Shown piece by piece: positions 26,636 through 35,400 of a stretch of DNA of 64,000 bases. The DNA is from Cytophagaceae bacterium. GTDB lineage: Bacteria > Bacteroidota > Bacteroidia > Cytophagales > Cyclobacteriaceae. Below the pieces are notes generated by a model that saw nothing but the letters and a program-made list of their open reading frames with translations, had not been told where the DNA came from and ran no database searches. The DNA is taken from the NCBI GenBank assembly GCA_006969745.1, contig CP030886.1:4065234-4129233 (forward strand), written 5' to 3'. A program made the position numbers and the translations under genes. Each line of letters begins with the position of its first letter. The stretch's first letter is position 1.

Positions 26636-27861
26636 AATCATTAACCTTACTAACCTTCATCGCTATCGCTCTTTTATCGTGCCAGCAGGGTACGGAAAAA
26701 ACGAAAGAAACTACCGCTCTTGAAAGCATTGAATCACCTGCAGGGAGCAATGCTTCATTGCCCTATCTGGTTAAGGGTGGTGATAATCTCTTGTACATGT
26801 CATGGGTGGAAAAAAGAGATTCCGGATGGATCGATTTAAAGTATTCAGCTCTGAAAGATGATAATTGGCAACAGCCTGAGGTCATCGCATCAGGAAACGA
26901 CTGGTTTGTCAACTGGGCAGATTATCCTATGATGGCTGTAGATAATCAAGGAAACATGATTGCTCATTTCCTGGCAAAGAGTTCATCAGGCACTTACTCC
27001 TACGATGTAAATGTGGTTTATAAACCTGCCGGAGGGGAGTGGTCAGAACCGGTTATTCCTCATAAGGATGGGACTCCTACCGAGCATGGTTTTGTGACCT
27101 TGCTACCAAATAATGACGGTACGTTTCTGCTCGCCTGGCTAGACGGTCGAAATACCGGAGGTGGAGAACATGATTCGGGTGGGCATGGAGGTGGCGGAGC
27201 AATGACCATTCGAACCGCAACACTCGACATGACTGGAAATCTGAAACAGGAAGTAGAACTTGATTCGCGAGTATGCGACTGCTGTCAAACAGGAGGCACC
27301 ATAACTTCAAATGGTCCGGTGATCGTCTACCGTGATCGATCTGATGAAGAAATGAGAGACATGTCTTTTGTAAGATGGGTGGACAATAGCTGGACCGAGC
27401 CAAAAGCAGTGAATGATGATGGCTGGAAGATTGCGGGATGCCCAGTAAATGGCCCACGAATCGCATCGAACGATAATACTACAGCTACAGCTTGGTTTAC
27501 TGCAGCAGAAGGAATTGCTAAAGTGAAGGTCGCTTTTATGGATGATTCGGGAGAATCTTTCAATGAACCAATTACTGTTGACGATTCTGTGTCAGTGGGA
27601 AGAGTGGATATTGTTATGGTTGATGGTCAAAATGCTATTGTCAGTTGGCTCGATTTAGAAGGCGAAACGCCTCTTATCAAATTCAGAAAAGTGTCTAAGG
27701 ACGGATCATTGGGCGATCCATTGGTGGTAGCAGAAACCAAAGCATCGAGAGGCAGTGGATTTCCTCAGATGGAAATGATTGATGGGGCATTGTATTTTGC
27801 TTGGACGAATGTGGATGGTGAGTTCTCAACGATTCTTATTAAGAAGGTTAAATCCAATTGA
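26632..27861 (+). CDS. Sialidase-like propeller lipoprotein with CDCC motif
   Basis: This 409-residue protein has lipobox LLSC. Strand-turn repeats such as 'YMSWVEKRDSG', 'FLLAWLDGRNTGG' and 'AIVSWLDLEGE' suggest a BNR/sialidase-like beta-propeller, but the Arg triad of true sialidases cannot be made out. A Gly/His-rich loop (HDSGGHGGGG) precedes VCDCCQTGG, a closely spaced Cys cluster that could bind copper or be the substrate of the adjacent TlpA-like protein. It is the last gene of the copper operon and is convergent with the DtxR-type regulator. Confidence 0.6.
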   Translation: MKSLTLLTFIAIALLSCQQGTEKTKETTALESIESPAGSNASLPYLVKGGDNLLYMSWVEKRDSGWIDLKYSALKDDNWQQPEVIASGNDWFVNWADYPMMAVDNQGNMIAHFLAKSSSGTYSYDVNVVYKPAGGEWSEPVIPHKDGTPTEHGFVTLLPNNDGTFLLAWLDGRNTGGGEHDSGGHGGGGAMTIRTATLDMTGNLKQEVELDSRVCDCCQTGGTITSNGPVIVYRDRSDEEMRDMSFVRWVDNSWTEPKAVNDDGWKIAGCPVNGPRIASNDNTTATAWFTAAEGIAKVKVAFMDDSGESFNEPITVDDSVSVGRVDIVMVDGQNAIVSWLDLEGETPLIKFRKVSKDGSLGDPLVVAETKASRGSGFPQMEMIDGALYFAWTNVDGEFSTILIKKVKSN

Positions 27862-27879
27862 CAGTTTTTTCAGAGTCAA

Positions 27880-28533
27880 TTACTCTACACAAACATTCTC
27901 CGCAACCTTCTGACTGACCATTTGTGGTTTTCCATCGATTTCAACATCTAGTGACCCATCAAATTCATGATGAGATCTTATGATGACTTTACTATTGATT
28001 ACAAGTCCCAGTTGTGTGATGTGCTGAAGAAAAGCGGATGAGTCATTTTTAACGCCTACTACTTTCAGACTTTTTCCAGCAGACTCTTGACTCAAAGTGT
28101 TTTTATGCATACCATTAATTACACCATTCGCTTTTGGTATTGGATCACCGTGCGGGTCATAATCGGGGTAGCCGAGAAGCTTATCTAGTTGATCGACCAA
28201 TTTTTTAGACTTGATGTGTTCAAGCTGCTCTGCAACTTCATGTATTTCGTCCCAGGTGAATTCCATTTTCTCAACCAAAAAGGTTTCCCACAGTCTGTGT
28301 TTGCGAATCACAGTAAATGCTTCTTTTTCTCCTTTTTTTAGCAATGAAATCCCGCCGTACTTTTCATAATCAATAAACTCCTTTTCCTTGAGTTTCTTGA
28401 GCATACTACTGACAGTGGCCGGAGAAATACCCAGGTGATTGGCCAATTCATTGGTACCAAGCTCTTTTCCGTTTCTATCAAGGTTTAAGTTGTAGATGGC
28501 CTTTAAATAGTTCTCCTCGGTAATAGTAATCAT
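27880..28533 (-). CDS. DtxR/MntR-family metalloregulator
   Basis: This 217-residue repressor has an N-terminal winged helix at about 1-70 (NELANHLGISPATVSSMLKKL). The dimerisation and metal-binding domain lies at about 72-140 ('EVAEQLEHIKSKKLVDQLDKLLGYPDYDPHGDPIP'). A C-terminal FeoA/SH3-like domain follows. Fe(II) or Mn(II) is the usual effector. The gene is divergent from the di-heme/Rieske/porin operon. A 17-bp palindrome sits just upstream of its start and a second DtxR-like site overlaps the opposite promoter, so it probably controls both directions. Confidence 0.9.
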   Translation of the reverse strand: MITITEENYLKAIYNLNLDRNGKELGTNELANHLGISPATVSSMLKKLKEKEFIDYEKYGGISLLKKGEKEAFTVIRKHRLWETFLVEKMEFTWDEIHEVAEQLEHIKSKKLVDQLDKLLGYPDYDPHGDPIPKANGVINGMHKNTLSQESAGKSLKVVGVKNDSSAFLQHITQLGLVINSKVIIRSHHEFDGSLDVEIDGKPQMVSQKVAENVCVE

Positions 28534-28540
28534 TGCATCA

Positions 28541-28557
28541 AATGTAAATATTACATT
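28541..28557. promoter_or_regulatory. 17-bp palindromic operator at the dtxR-type gene
   Basis: AATGTAA-ATA-TTACATT has perfect 7-bp arms. It overlaps TACATTTG (minus strand, 28539-28546), an exact -7 element ending five bases before the regulator's ATG. This is a likely autoregulation site. Confidence 0.6.
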
Positions 28558-28569
28558 ACTTAATTAAAA

Positions 28570-28602
28570 GTTTGATATGTCTAACTTTAATCAATAGGTT
28601 TG
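28570..28602 (+). promoter_or_regulatory. Promoter of the di-heme operon with overlapping DtxR-like box
   Basis: The -33 element TTTG (28571-28574) and -7 element TAGGTTTG (28595-28602) are separated by 20 bases, the Bacteroidetes sigma-ABfr arrangement. GTTTGATATGTCTAAC at 28570-28585 is an imperfect inverted repeat (arms GTTTGA/TCTAAC) covering the -33 box and is a candidate site for the divergent DtxR-type regulator. Confidence 0.65.
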
Positions 28603-28616
28603 TATAAAAGTATTTT

Positions 28617-29813
28617 ATGATGAATAAAATAAAAATAACATTTATCATCTCTATTCTATTCACTTTCATCTCATGTGAGGAGTTGATTCCGGAAGCACCT
28701 GCTGAAAACGAACTTTTAGACGGGCCAACAGAAGGTCTTTCTCATGGAGAGCAACTCCAATTTTTAAAGGGTGATATAGCCTTTAATGATGAAGTATTTT
28801 CGTCAGTTACAGGGCTTGGGCCGGGATTTGTAGCTACTTCTTGCGGAAGTTGTCATGCAGGAGATGGAAAAGGACATCCTTTCACTACACTTACCAGATT
28901 TGGGCAGTCACTTCCTAATACATTACCGGATTTGTCCATTGGTGGTCCTCAACTTCAAAATAGAGCTATTCCAGGATTTGAACCTGAAAAATTGCCAAAT
29001 GGCGTTCCTTTCATGAAGTTTACACCACCTGCAGTCACCGGGCTAGGATTTCTAGCTGCCCTTACTGATCAGCAAATTCTACAAAACGTAGATTCACTGG
29101 ATGCTGATAATGATGGAATTTCAGGTGTCCCTAATTACATAACCCCTCCTGACTACTTTGAGCAGAAATGGTTTCATCAACCTGTAAATGGAAAAATTAT
29201 TGGACGATTTGGCAAAAAGGCAGCTGCTATTGATTTGCTGCAACAGACAGTTGGTGCATACAATCAGGACATGGGAGTCACCTCAACTTTTGAACCAGTG
29301 GATCCAATGAGCCAGCTAAGTACAGATCCAGAAGTTTCTGATCAAACCATAAGAGATGTGGTTTTTTATCTAAGAACATTAAAGGCTCCTATTCAGCGGT
29401 CAGAGGAAAATAACCAGGTGCTCCAAGGCAAGGCCATATTTAGCGAGATACAATGTGCTTCATGTCACATCCCTGAATGGACAACACCAGTTTCTGATAT
29501 TGAAGCATTATCTGACAAAACTTTTTATCCATATTCAGATCTGTTATTGCATGATATGGGTCCGGGATTAGATGATGGAGCAACAGAGGGTTCTGCAGAA
29601 ACTTTTGAATGGCGTACCCCACCATTGTGGGGGCTAGGCCTCTCACCAAACTCGCAAGGCGGATCTTATTTCCTACTGCATGATGGTCGAGCTCGAAGCA
29701 TCGAAGAAGCCATCGTTTTGCACGGTGGTGAAGCTGAAAACAGCAAAAACCAATTCACAGCTCTTAGTGAAGCTGATAAGAAAGCTCTTATTAAATTTCT
29801 TGAATCACTCTAG
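28617..29813 (+). CDS. Di-heme oxidoreductase (DUF1111, thiol-oxidoreductase-like) lipoprotein
   Basis: This 398-residue exported lipoprotein has lipobox FISC and belongs to the DUF1111 di-heme c-type family. It has two heme-binding motifs, CGSCHAGDGKG (about residue 80) and CASCHIPEW (about 281), plus the family C-terminal block 'LLHDGRARSIEEAIVLHGGEA'. DUF1111 proteins often accompany iron-uptake genes. The gene is controlled by a DtxR-like site and is followed by a Rieske protein and a porin, which together suggest an envelope electron-transfer or metal-redox pathway. Confidence 0.85.
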   Translation: MMNKIKITFIISILFTFISCEELIPEAPAENELLDGPTEGLSHGEQLQFLKGDIAFNDEVFSSVTGLGPGFVATSCGSCHAGDGKGHPFTTLTRFGQSLPNTLPDLSIGGPQLQNRAIPGFEPEKLPNGVPFMKFTPPAVTGLGFLAALTDQQILQNVDSLDADNDGISGVPNYITPPDYFEQKWFHQPVNGKIIGRFGKKAAAIDLLQQTVGAYNQDMGVTSTFEPVDPMSQLSTDPEVSDQTIRDVVFYLRTLKAPIQRSEENNQVLQGKAIFSEIQCASCHIPEWTTPVSDIEALSDKTFYPYSDLLLHDMGPGLDDGATEGSAETFEWRTPPLWGLGLSPNSQGGSYFLLHDGRARSIEEAIVLHGGEAENSKNQFTALSEADKKALIKFLESL

Positions 29814-29815
29814 GG

Positions 29816-30244
29816 ATGGAAAGAAGAGAATTCGTGATGAAATGCGGAATGGGATGCTTAGGTGTTCTTGCCTCCAGTCTGCTTCTTCCTGGATGTGCCG
29901 GAACACGCTATGTATCTGGAAACATTCAAGGCTCCTTTTTGAGCATTAACGAAGATGATTTTTTGAATGAGGGTGACTATCTGAAACATGTAGTTGTCCA
30001 AAATGATGCCTTACAATATCCAATAGTGGTCTTTCGCCTAGGTTCTGACAATTACCAAGCACTTCTAATGAAATGCACTCATCAAGGCACAGAACTTCAG
30101 GTATTTGGAGACAGACTTCAATGTCCTGCTCATGGAAGTGAGTTTACTATTTCAGGAAATGTGCAAAATGGTCCGGCCGATTCAGCACTTCGCAGCTTCC
30201 CTGTTATTAAAGAATTTAAAACACTAAAAATCGATTTATCATGA
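29816..30244 (+). CDS. Rieske [2Fe-2S] lipoprotein
   Basis: This 142-residue protein has an N-terminal RR-lacking signal and lipobox LLPGC. Rieske ligands are clear: CTHQG (box 1) and CPAHGSEF (box 2), supplying two Cys and two His to a [2Fe-2S] cluster. The rest is the usual beta-sandwich. It follows the di-heme gene by two bases and overlaps the porin gene by four, so it is likely an electron partner of the di-heme protein in the periplasm. Confidence 0.88.
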   Translation: MERREFVMKCGMGCLGVLASSLLLPGCAGTRYVSGNIQGSFLSINEDDFLNEGDYLKHVVVQNDALQYPIVVFRLGSDNYQALLMKCTHQGTELQVFGDRLQCPAHGSEFTISGNVQNGPADSALRSFPVIKEFKTLKIDLS

Positions 30245-31473
30245 GAAACTTTGGCTCGGTTCTGATTGCTATTGCCTGTTTGATTTCGCTTGAGACTAAT
30301 GCACAAATTGATAGCACCTTGCTGAAAAGAATGCCTATAGATACATCCAAAAATCTTCTTAACATGGATGCGGTTTACAACCGGCCGTTTTTGCAAGTTG
30401 GGAAGCTTCCTGTTTCTGTCGGAGGGTACATAGAAGCTGATTATTCATATATCGGTGAAGATGGAGTGACTGACGGCCACAGCTTTAGAGTACCGCGAAT
30501 GACTTTATTTGTGGCATCCTCTATTCATCGGAAAATCAAATTCCTCTCCGAGATCGAGTTTGAAGAAGGTGGCGAAGAAGTTGCAATTGAATTTGCAGCA
30601 CTAGACATCAGTATGCATCCGCTACTTAACCTTCGTGGGGGTATAGTAATGAATCCCATTGGAGCTTTTAATCAAAACCACGATGGACCTAAATGGGAAT
30701 TTATAGATAGGCCATTAGCCGCTGTAGACATGCTCCCTGCGACATGGAGTAATGTAGGTTTTGGGTTATATGGTAAATATTTTTTGAAAGATTGGGCTTT
30801 TGGATATGAAGCCTATCTAACCAATGGATTCGATGATGCGATTATCAATAATGGAGAGAACAGAACGTTTCTACCAGCTTCTAAAGACAACAAAGAGCGC
30901 TTTGAGGAATCATCTAACGGTGAACCCTTATTTACGGGAAAAGTGGCCCTCCGCAACAACAAGATTGGTGAGATAGGTCTGTCCTACATGGGAGGTATCT
31001 ATAACACTTATGAAGAGGATGGATTGATATTGGATGAGAAAAGAAGACTGGACGTCTTCGCAGTAGATTTCAATACCACAATCCCTATCCTTAACACTTT
31101 CATTGTTGGTGAATGGGCTTGGGTGAACATTGATGTTCCTGCAACTTTCACACAGCAATTTGGAGATAAACAAAAAGGAGGTTTTGTAGATTTAGTTCAA
31201 CCGGTTCTAAATGGAAACCTATTTGGTTTTGATAAAGCAACCTTCAATGTGGCTATGAGACTTGAATATGTGGACTGGAACGATGGCACTTTCAGAGAAA
31301 CAGGAGAAAGCATTGGAGATGAAATTTGGGCTATCGTTCCAGCAATAAGTTTTCGTCCAACAGCACAAACAGTAATTCGATTGAACTATCGAATGATGCA
31401 GCAAACAGATCTCCTGGGTAATCCCCCTGCTAAAATCTCAGGAATCCAGTTTGGAGTTTCTTCGTACTTTTAA
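30241..31473 (+). CDS. Outer-membrane porin-like protein
   Basis: This 410-residue exported protein has a signal ending at LETNAQ and alternating strands typical of a 16-stranded porin of the OprO/OprP-like or DcaP-like type ('GGYIEADYSYIGEDG', 'RVPRMTLFVASSIHRKIKFLSEIEFE'). It ends in an aromatic strand (GVSSYF). It is probably the entry channel of the di-heme/Rieske pathway. The substrate is not visible from sequence. It overlaps the Fur gene by one base. Confidence 0.75.
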   Translation: MRNFGSVLIAIACLISLETNAQIDSTLLKRMPIDTSKNLLNMDAVYNRPFLQVGKLPVSVGGYIEADYSYIGEDGVTDGHSFRVPRMTLFVASSIHRKIKFLSEIEFEEGGEEVAIEFAALDISMHPLLNLRGGIVMNPIGAFNQNHDGPKWEFIDRPLAAVDMLPATWSNVGFGLYGKYFLKDWAFGYEAYLTNGFDDAIINNGENRTFLPASKDNKERFEESSNGEPLFTGKVALRNNKIGEIGLSYMGGIYNTYEEDGLILDEKRRLDVFAVDFNTTIPILNTFIVGEWAWVNIDVPATFTQQFGDKQKGGFVDLVQPVLNGNLFGFDKATFNVAMRLEYVDWNDGTFRETGESIGDEIWAIVPAISFRPTAQTVIRLNYRMMQQTDLLGNPPAKISGIQFGVSSYF

Positions 31474-31877
31474 TGATGCTCGAACAAAAACTTGAGGATC
31501 GTGACATCAAGCCAACCGCCATGCGGATGTTGGTGCTAAGAAAACTTGTGGAATCAGGCGCAGCGATCAGTCTCAGTGATTTAGAAGCCAAGTTTGAAAG
31601 AGCGGATAAGGCAACCCTTTATCGAACCCTGAAGACATTTGAAGACAAGAAGCTAATTCACAGCATCGATGATGGCACAGGTTCGGTCAAGTACGCACTT
31701 TGTGAAGAAGGATGTGAATGTGAACCGCAAGATCAACATATCCACTTTCATTGTGTTCAATGTGGTGAGACATATTGCCTGACTCAGTCTAAGATTCCAC
31801 AAACGCACATCCCATCTGGTTTTAAAGCAGCCAGCGCCAGTATGGTTTACAAGGGCAGCTGTGCCAATTGCTCATAG
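31473..31877 (+). CDS. Fur-family metalloregulator
   Basis: This 134-residue Fur/Zur-type protein has a winged helix at about 1-75 (KPTAMRMLVLRKLVES, 'ADKATLYRTLKTFEDKKLI'). The dimerisation domain has the metal-ligand stretch HIHFHCVQCGETYCL and a final CANC. The two CxxC pairs form the structural zinc site. It is co-transcribed with the porin gene. A perfect ATGCAA-N5-TTGCAT palindrome immediately downstream suggests that it represses the CzcA-type efflux operon next to it. An alternative ATG lies one codon further in. Confidence 0.88.
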   Translation: MMLEQKLEDRDIKPTAMRMLVLRKLVESGAAISLSDLEAKFERADKATLYRTLKTFEDKKLIHSIDDGTGSVKYALCEEGCECEPQDQHIHFHCVQCGETYCLTQSKIPQTHIPSGFKAASASMVYKGSCANCS

Positions 31878-31882
31878 AATCA

Positions 31883-31918
31883 ATGCAAATTGGTTGCATG
31901 CCTAAATGATTACATTTG
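31883..31918 (+). promoter_or_regulatory. Fur-like operator and promoter of the second efflux operon
   Basis: ATGCAA-N5-TTGCAT (31883-31899) is a perfect inverted repeat. It covers a TTG (31890-31892) located 18 bases before TACATTTG (31911-31918), an exact -7 element. Binding of a Fur-family protein here would block the promoter. Confidence 0.6.
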
Positions 31919-31923
31919 CTCAG

Positions 31924-32322
31924 ATGAATCGTCTAACGTCCATATCACTATCGATGATTTTTGTGGTGCAAATTTTTGCTCCAAACATGGACATGTGTTG
32001 CGAATTGGAGAAACTTCCTGCCCTTTTTGCACATTTTGAGGAGCATAAGGCGTTTGATGGGGATTCCTTTTTTGAGTTTTTGGTCGAAGATTATGTACAT
32101 CATGACGACAACAGTGAAGGCCATCACGACCATGACAAGGATGATGAGCTTCCTTTTCATGGCCAACACCAGTGCAATCATGCACCTATTTATCTCACAT
32201 ATACGTTCTCAAACATCGAATTAGGAAACAAATCATTTTCTCTTCAGACTAAAGGCAGTTTCTATCAGTTTTCGATTTCTTCAGAATACCTGGATAAGCT
32301 AATCCAGCCTCCTCAGGCCTAG
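31924..32322 (+). CDS. Small His-rich exported protein preceding the CzcA-type pump
   Basis: About 132 residues from the second ATG (MNRLTSISLSMIFVV), chosen because the first ATG lies inside the predicted -7 element. After the signal peptide come MDMCCELEKL, a His/Asp-rich linker (HHDDNSEGHHDHDKDDE), HGQHQCNHAP, and a terminal IQPPQA. This resembles, in layout, the HYC_CC_PP protein before the CusA-type pump: paired cysteines, metal-binding linker and a PP motif. The role is probably periplasmic metal binding, but the family is not recognised with certainty. Confidence 0.55.
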   Translation: MNRLTSISLSMIFVVQIFAPNMDMCCELEKLPALFAHFEEHKAFDGDSFFEFLVEDYVHHDDNSEGHHDHDKDDELPFHGQHQCNHAPIYLTYTFSNIELGNKSFSLQTKGSFYQFSISSEYLDKLIQPPQA

Positions 32323-32349
32323 TTTTTCAAGACACTTATTTTCTCAAAT

Positions 32350-32398
32350 CTGTGTGCTTTTAACTCACACAGTGTGTGTCTACATGTTTGGCAACATG
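32350..32398. promoter_or_regulatory. Cluster of three palindromes upstream of the RND-TolC gene
   Basis: The cluster contains CTGTGTG-N9-CACACAG (32350-32372), the overlapping CACACA-G-TGTGTG (32366-32378), and CATGTT-TGGC-AACATG (32383-32398), all with perfect arms. The first two are alternative hairpins that exclude each other. They could be operators or an mRNA leader structure. Confidence 0.45.
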
Positions 32399-32438
32399 CC
32401 ACCCTCAAATCATTTAGAATTTTTAAATCCAAATAAAA

Positions 32439-35400
32439 ATGCTGGATAAAATCATTCACTTTTCAGTGAAAAATAAATTGATTATTGGCCTGCTTACGCT
32501 TGGCCTGGTCATTTGGGGAGGATATTCCCTCACCCAATTACCGATAGATGCTGTTCCTGATATCACGAACAATCAGGTTCAGGTCATCACCGCATCTCCC
32601 TCTTTAGCTGCTGAGGAAGTAGAGCGGCTCATTACATTTCCTATTGAAATCACCATGGCGACCATTCCTGATATAGATGAGATCAGGTCATTTTCCCGCT
32701 TTGGATTGTCGGTTGTTACCATTGTCTTTAAGGAAAATGTTGACGTTTACTGGGCTCGTCAGCAGGTCAGTGAACGCTTGCCTGAAGTACAATCACAAAT
32801 TCCATCAGGAGTGGGAACACCGGGCATGGCACCCATCACCACTGGTTTAGGAGAAATCTATCAGTATGTGGTTGGTACATCTCCTGGTTATGAGGAGAAG
32901 TATGATGCGCGTGAGTTAAGAACGATACAGGATTGGATAGTAAGGAGACAACTACTGGGTACTCCTGGAGTAGCAGACGTGAGCAGTTTTGGAGGGTATC
33001 TAAAACAGTTCGAAATAGCGATCAGGCCAGATCGGTTAAAGGCCATGAATGTTTCCATCGCTGATATATTTCAGGCCCTTCAAGAAAACAATCAAAATAC
33101 CGGTGGCGCTTATATTGAAAAGAATCTGAATGCCTACTTCATTCGAACAGAAGGCCTTGTCGGTAATCTTGATGATATCAGGAAGATCAATATTCGAACA
33201 AATGAGAGCGGTATTCCTGTTCTGATTAAAGATGTGGCTAAAGTGCAATTGGGGAATGCCGTGCGCTATGGTGCAACTACTCGGAATGGAGAAGGCGAAG
33301 TAGTCAGCGCAATTGTCATGATGCTCAAGGGAGAAAACTCTGCAGAAGTCATTGAAAATGTAAAGGGAAAGATCGAACAAATCCGTAAGACTTTGCCTGA
33401 AGGGGTGACAATCGAACCCTTTCTGGATCGAACTAAGCTCGTAGATACCGCGATAGGAACCGTGACTAAAAATCTGGCCGAAGGAGCATTGATTGTCATC
33501 TTCGTTTTGCTGTTGCTACTAGGCAATTTCCGTGCAGGATTGATCGTGGCTTCCGTTATTCCATTGGCACTCATTTTCGCCTTTGGAATGATGAATTTCT
33601 TTGGAGTTTCTGGCAACCTTATGAGTCTGGGGGCTATAGATTTTGGCCTGATAGTGGATGGGGCTGTAATCATCGTAGAAGCCACCTTGCACCATCTTGG
33701 GTTGCTTAAGCTGGGGAGGAAATTATCACAGGACGAAATGGATATGGAGGTCTATAAATCAGCCAGCAAGATTCGAAACTCAGCAGCCTTTGGTGAGATC
33801 ATTATTCTTATCGTTTATCTGCCGATTCTGGCACTAGTGGGTACAGAAGGGAAAATGTTCAGGCCCATGGCACAAACAGTGAGTTTCGCCATTCTTGGTG
33901 CATTCATTCTGTCATTAACCTATGTTCCGATGATGTCTGCACTTTTTCTCAGCAAGAAAACAGAATACAAAAAGAACATCTCCGACAGAATCATGAACTT
34001 CTTTCATCGATTGTACGATCCTTCTATTCGTTGGGCAATGCATAAAAGGTTGCCTTTGCTTGGACTGACTGCAGGCTTGTTTGTAGGCGCCATGTGGCTT
34101 TTTTCAAGTATGGGAGGTGAATTTATTCCCACACTGGAAGAGGGAGACTTTGCTGTGGAGACGCGCGTGATGACAGGGAGTTCATTGGAGAATACTATTA
34201 AAGCGACTACCCAAGCAGAGAAAATACTTCTGGATCAATTTCCGGAGGTAGAGCAGGTTGTTTCCAAGATAGGAGCAGGAGAGATACCCACTGATCCAAT
34301 GCCCATTGAAGCAGCAGACCTCATGATCATTCTAAAGAACAAGCAAGAGTGGGTTAGTGCTTCTAACCGTGAGGAGTTGGCCAACAAAATGGCAGAAGCA
34401 CTCGAAATCATTCCAGGTGTAACCTTCGGATTTCAACAGCCCATTCAAATGCGATTTAACGAGCTCATGACTGGTGTTCGGCAGGATGTAGCTGTGAAAA
34501 TTTATGGTGAAAACCTAAACGATCTGTCTGAATACGCAGATCAAATTGGGAACATTGCATCAGGGGTTGAAGGTGCGGTGGATTTGTACATTGAAGAAGT
34601 AACTGGAATTCCTCAGATAGTCATTACCTATAAGCGTGATCAGTTGGCTAAATACGGCCTGAGTATTCTGGATGTGAATCGATCTGTGCAGGCGGCATTT
34701 GCTGGAGCTTCCGCTGGTCTGGTCTATGAAAATGAACGACGATTCGATCTGGTAGTGAGACTGGAGAAGGCCAATCGTAATGATGTGGAATCAGTTAGAA
34801 ACCTTTACATCTCGCGTAAAGATGGACACCAGATACCTCTTTATCAGGTGGCCAACGTGGAGATCAAGGACGGGCCTTACCAGATTCAGCGGGATGATAC
34901 TCGCCGTAGAATCCTGGTTGCCTTCAATGTTCGAAATAAGGATGTTGAAAGTGTGGTTACTGAGCTTAAGCAAAAAATTGAAGCGTCTGTGGTCTTTGCT
35001 CCCGGTTATTCCATTGCCTATGGAGGTCAATTTGAAAATCTGATAGAAGCCCGACAAAGACTCGCTGTAGCCGTTCCATTAGCGCTTCTGCTCATCTTTG
35101 TATTGCTCTATTTTACATTCAAATCGGTAAAGCAGGGTGTTCTGATTTTCACCGCAATTCCCTTGTCAGCCATTGGTGGAATTTTGGCGCTTTATTTAAG
35201 AGGCATGCCCTTTAGTATTTCTGCCGGGGTTGGGTTTATTGCCCTGTTTGGGGTTGCTGTCCTTAATGGCATTGTGCTTATCGCAGAATTCAACCACCTA
35301 AAGCAAGAAGGAGTGACAGATATATTTGATCGCATCTACCAGGGAACAAAAACCCGATTGCGACCTGTGATTATGACTGCTTCTGTGGCCTCACTTGGTT

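Noticed and set aside
26632..27861. True sialidase
   Set aside because: The Arg triad, Asp-box series and catalytic Tyr/Glu cannot be recognised. Only the propeller-like repeat pattern is seen.
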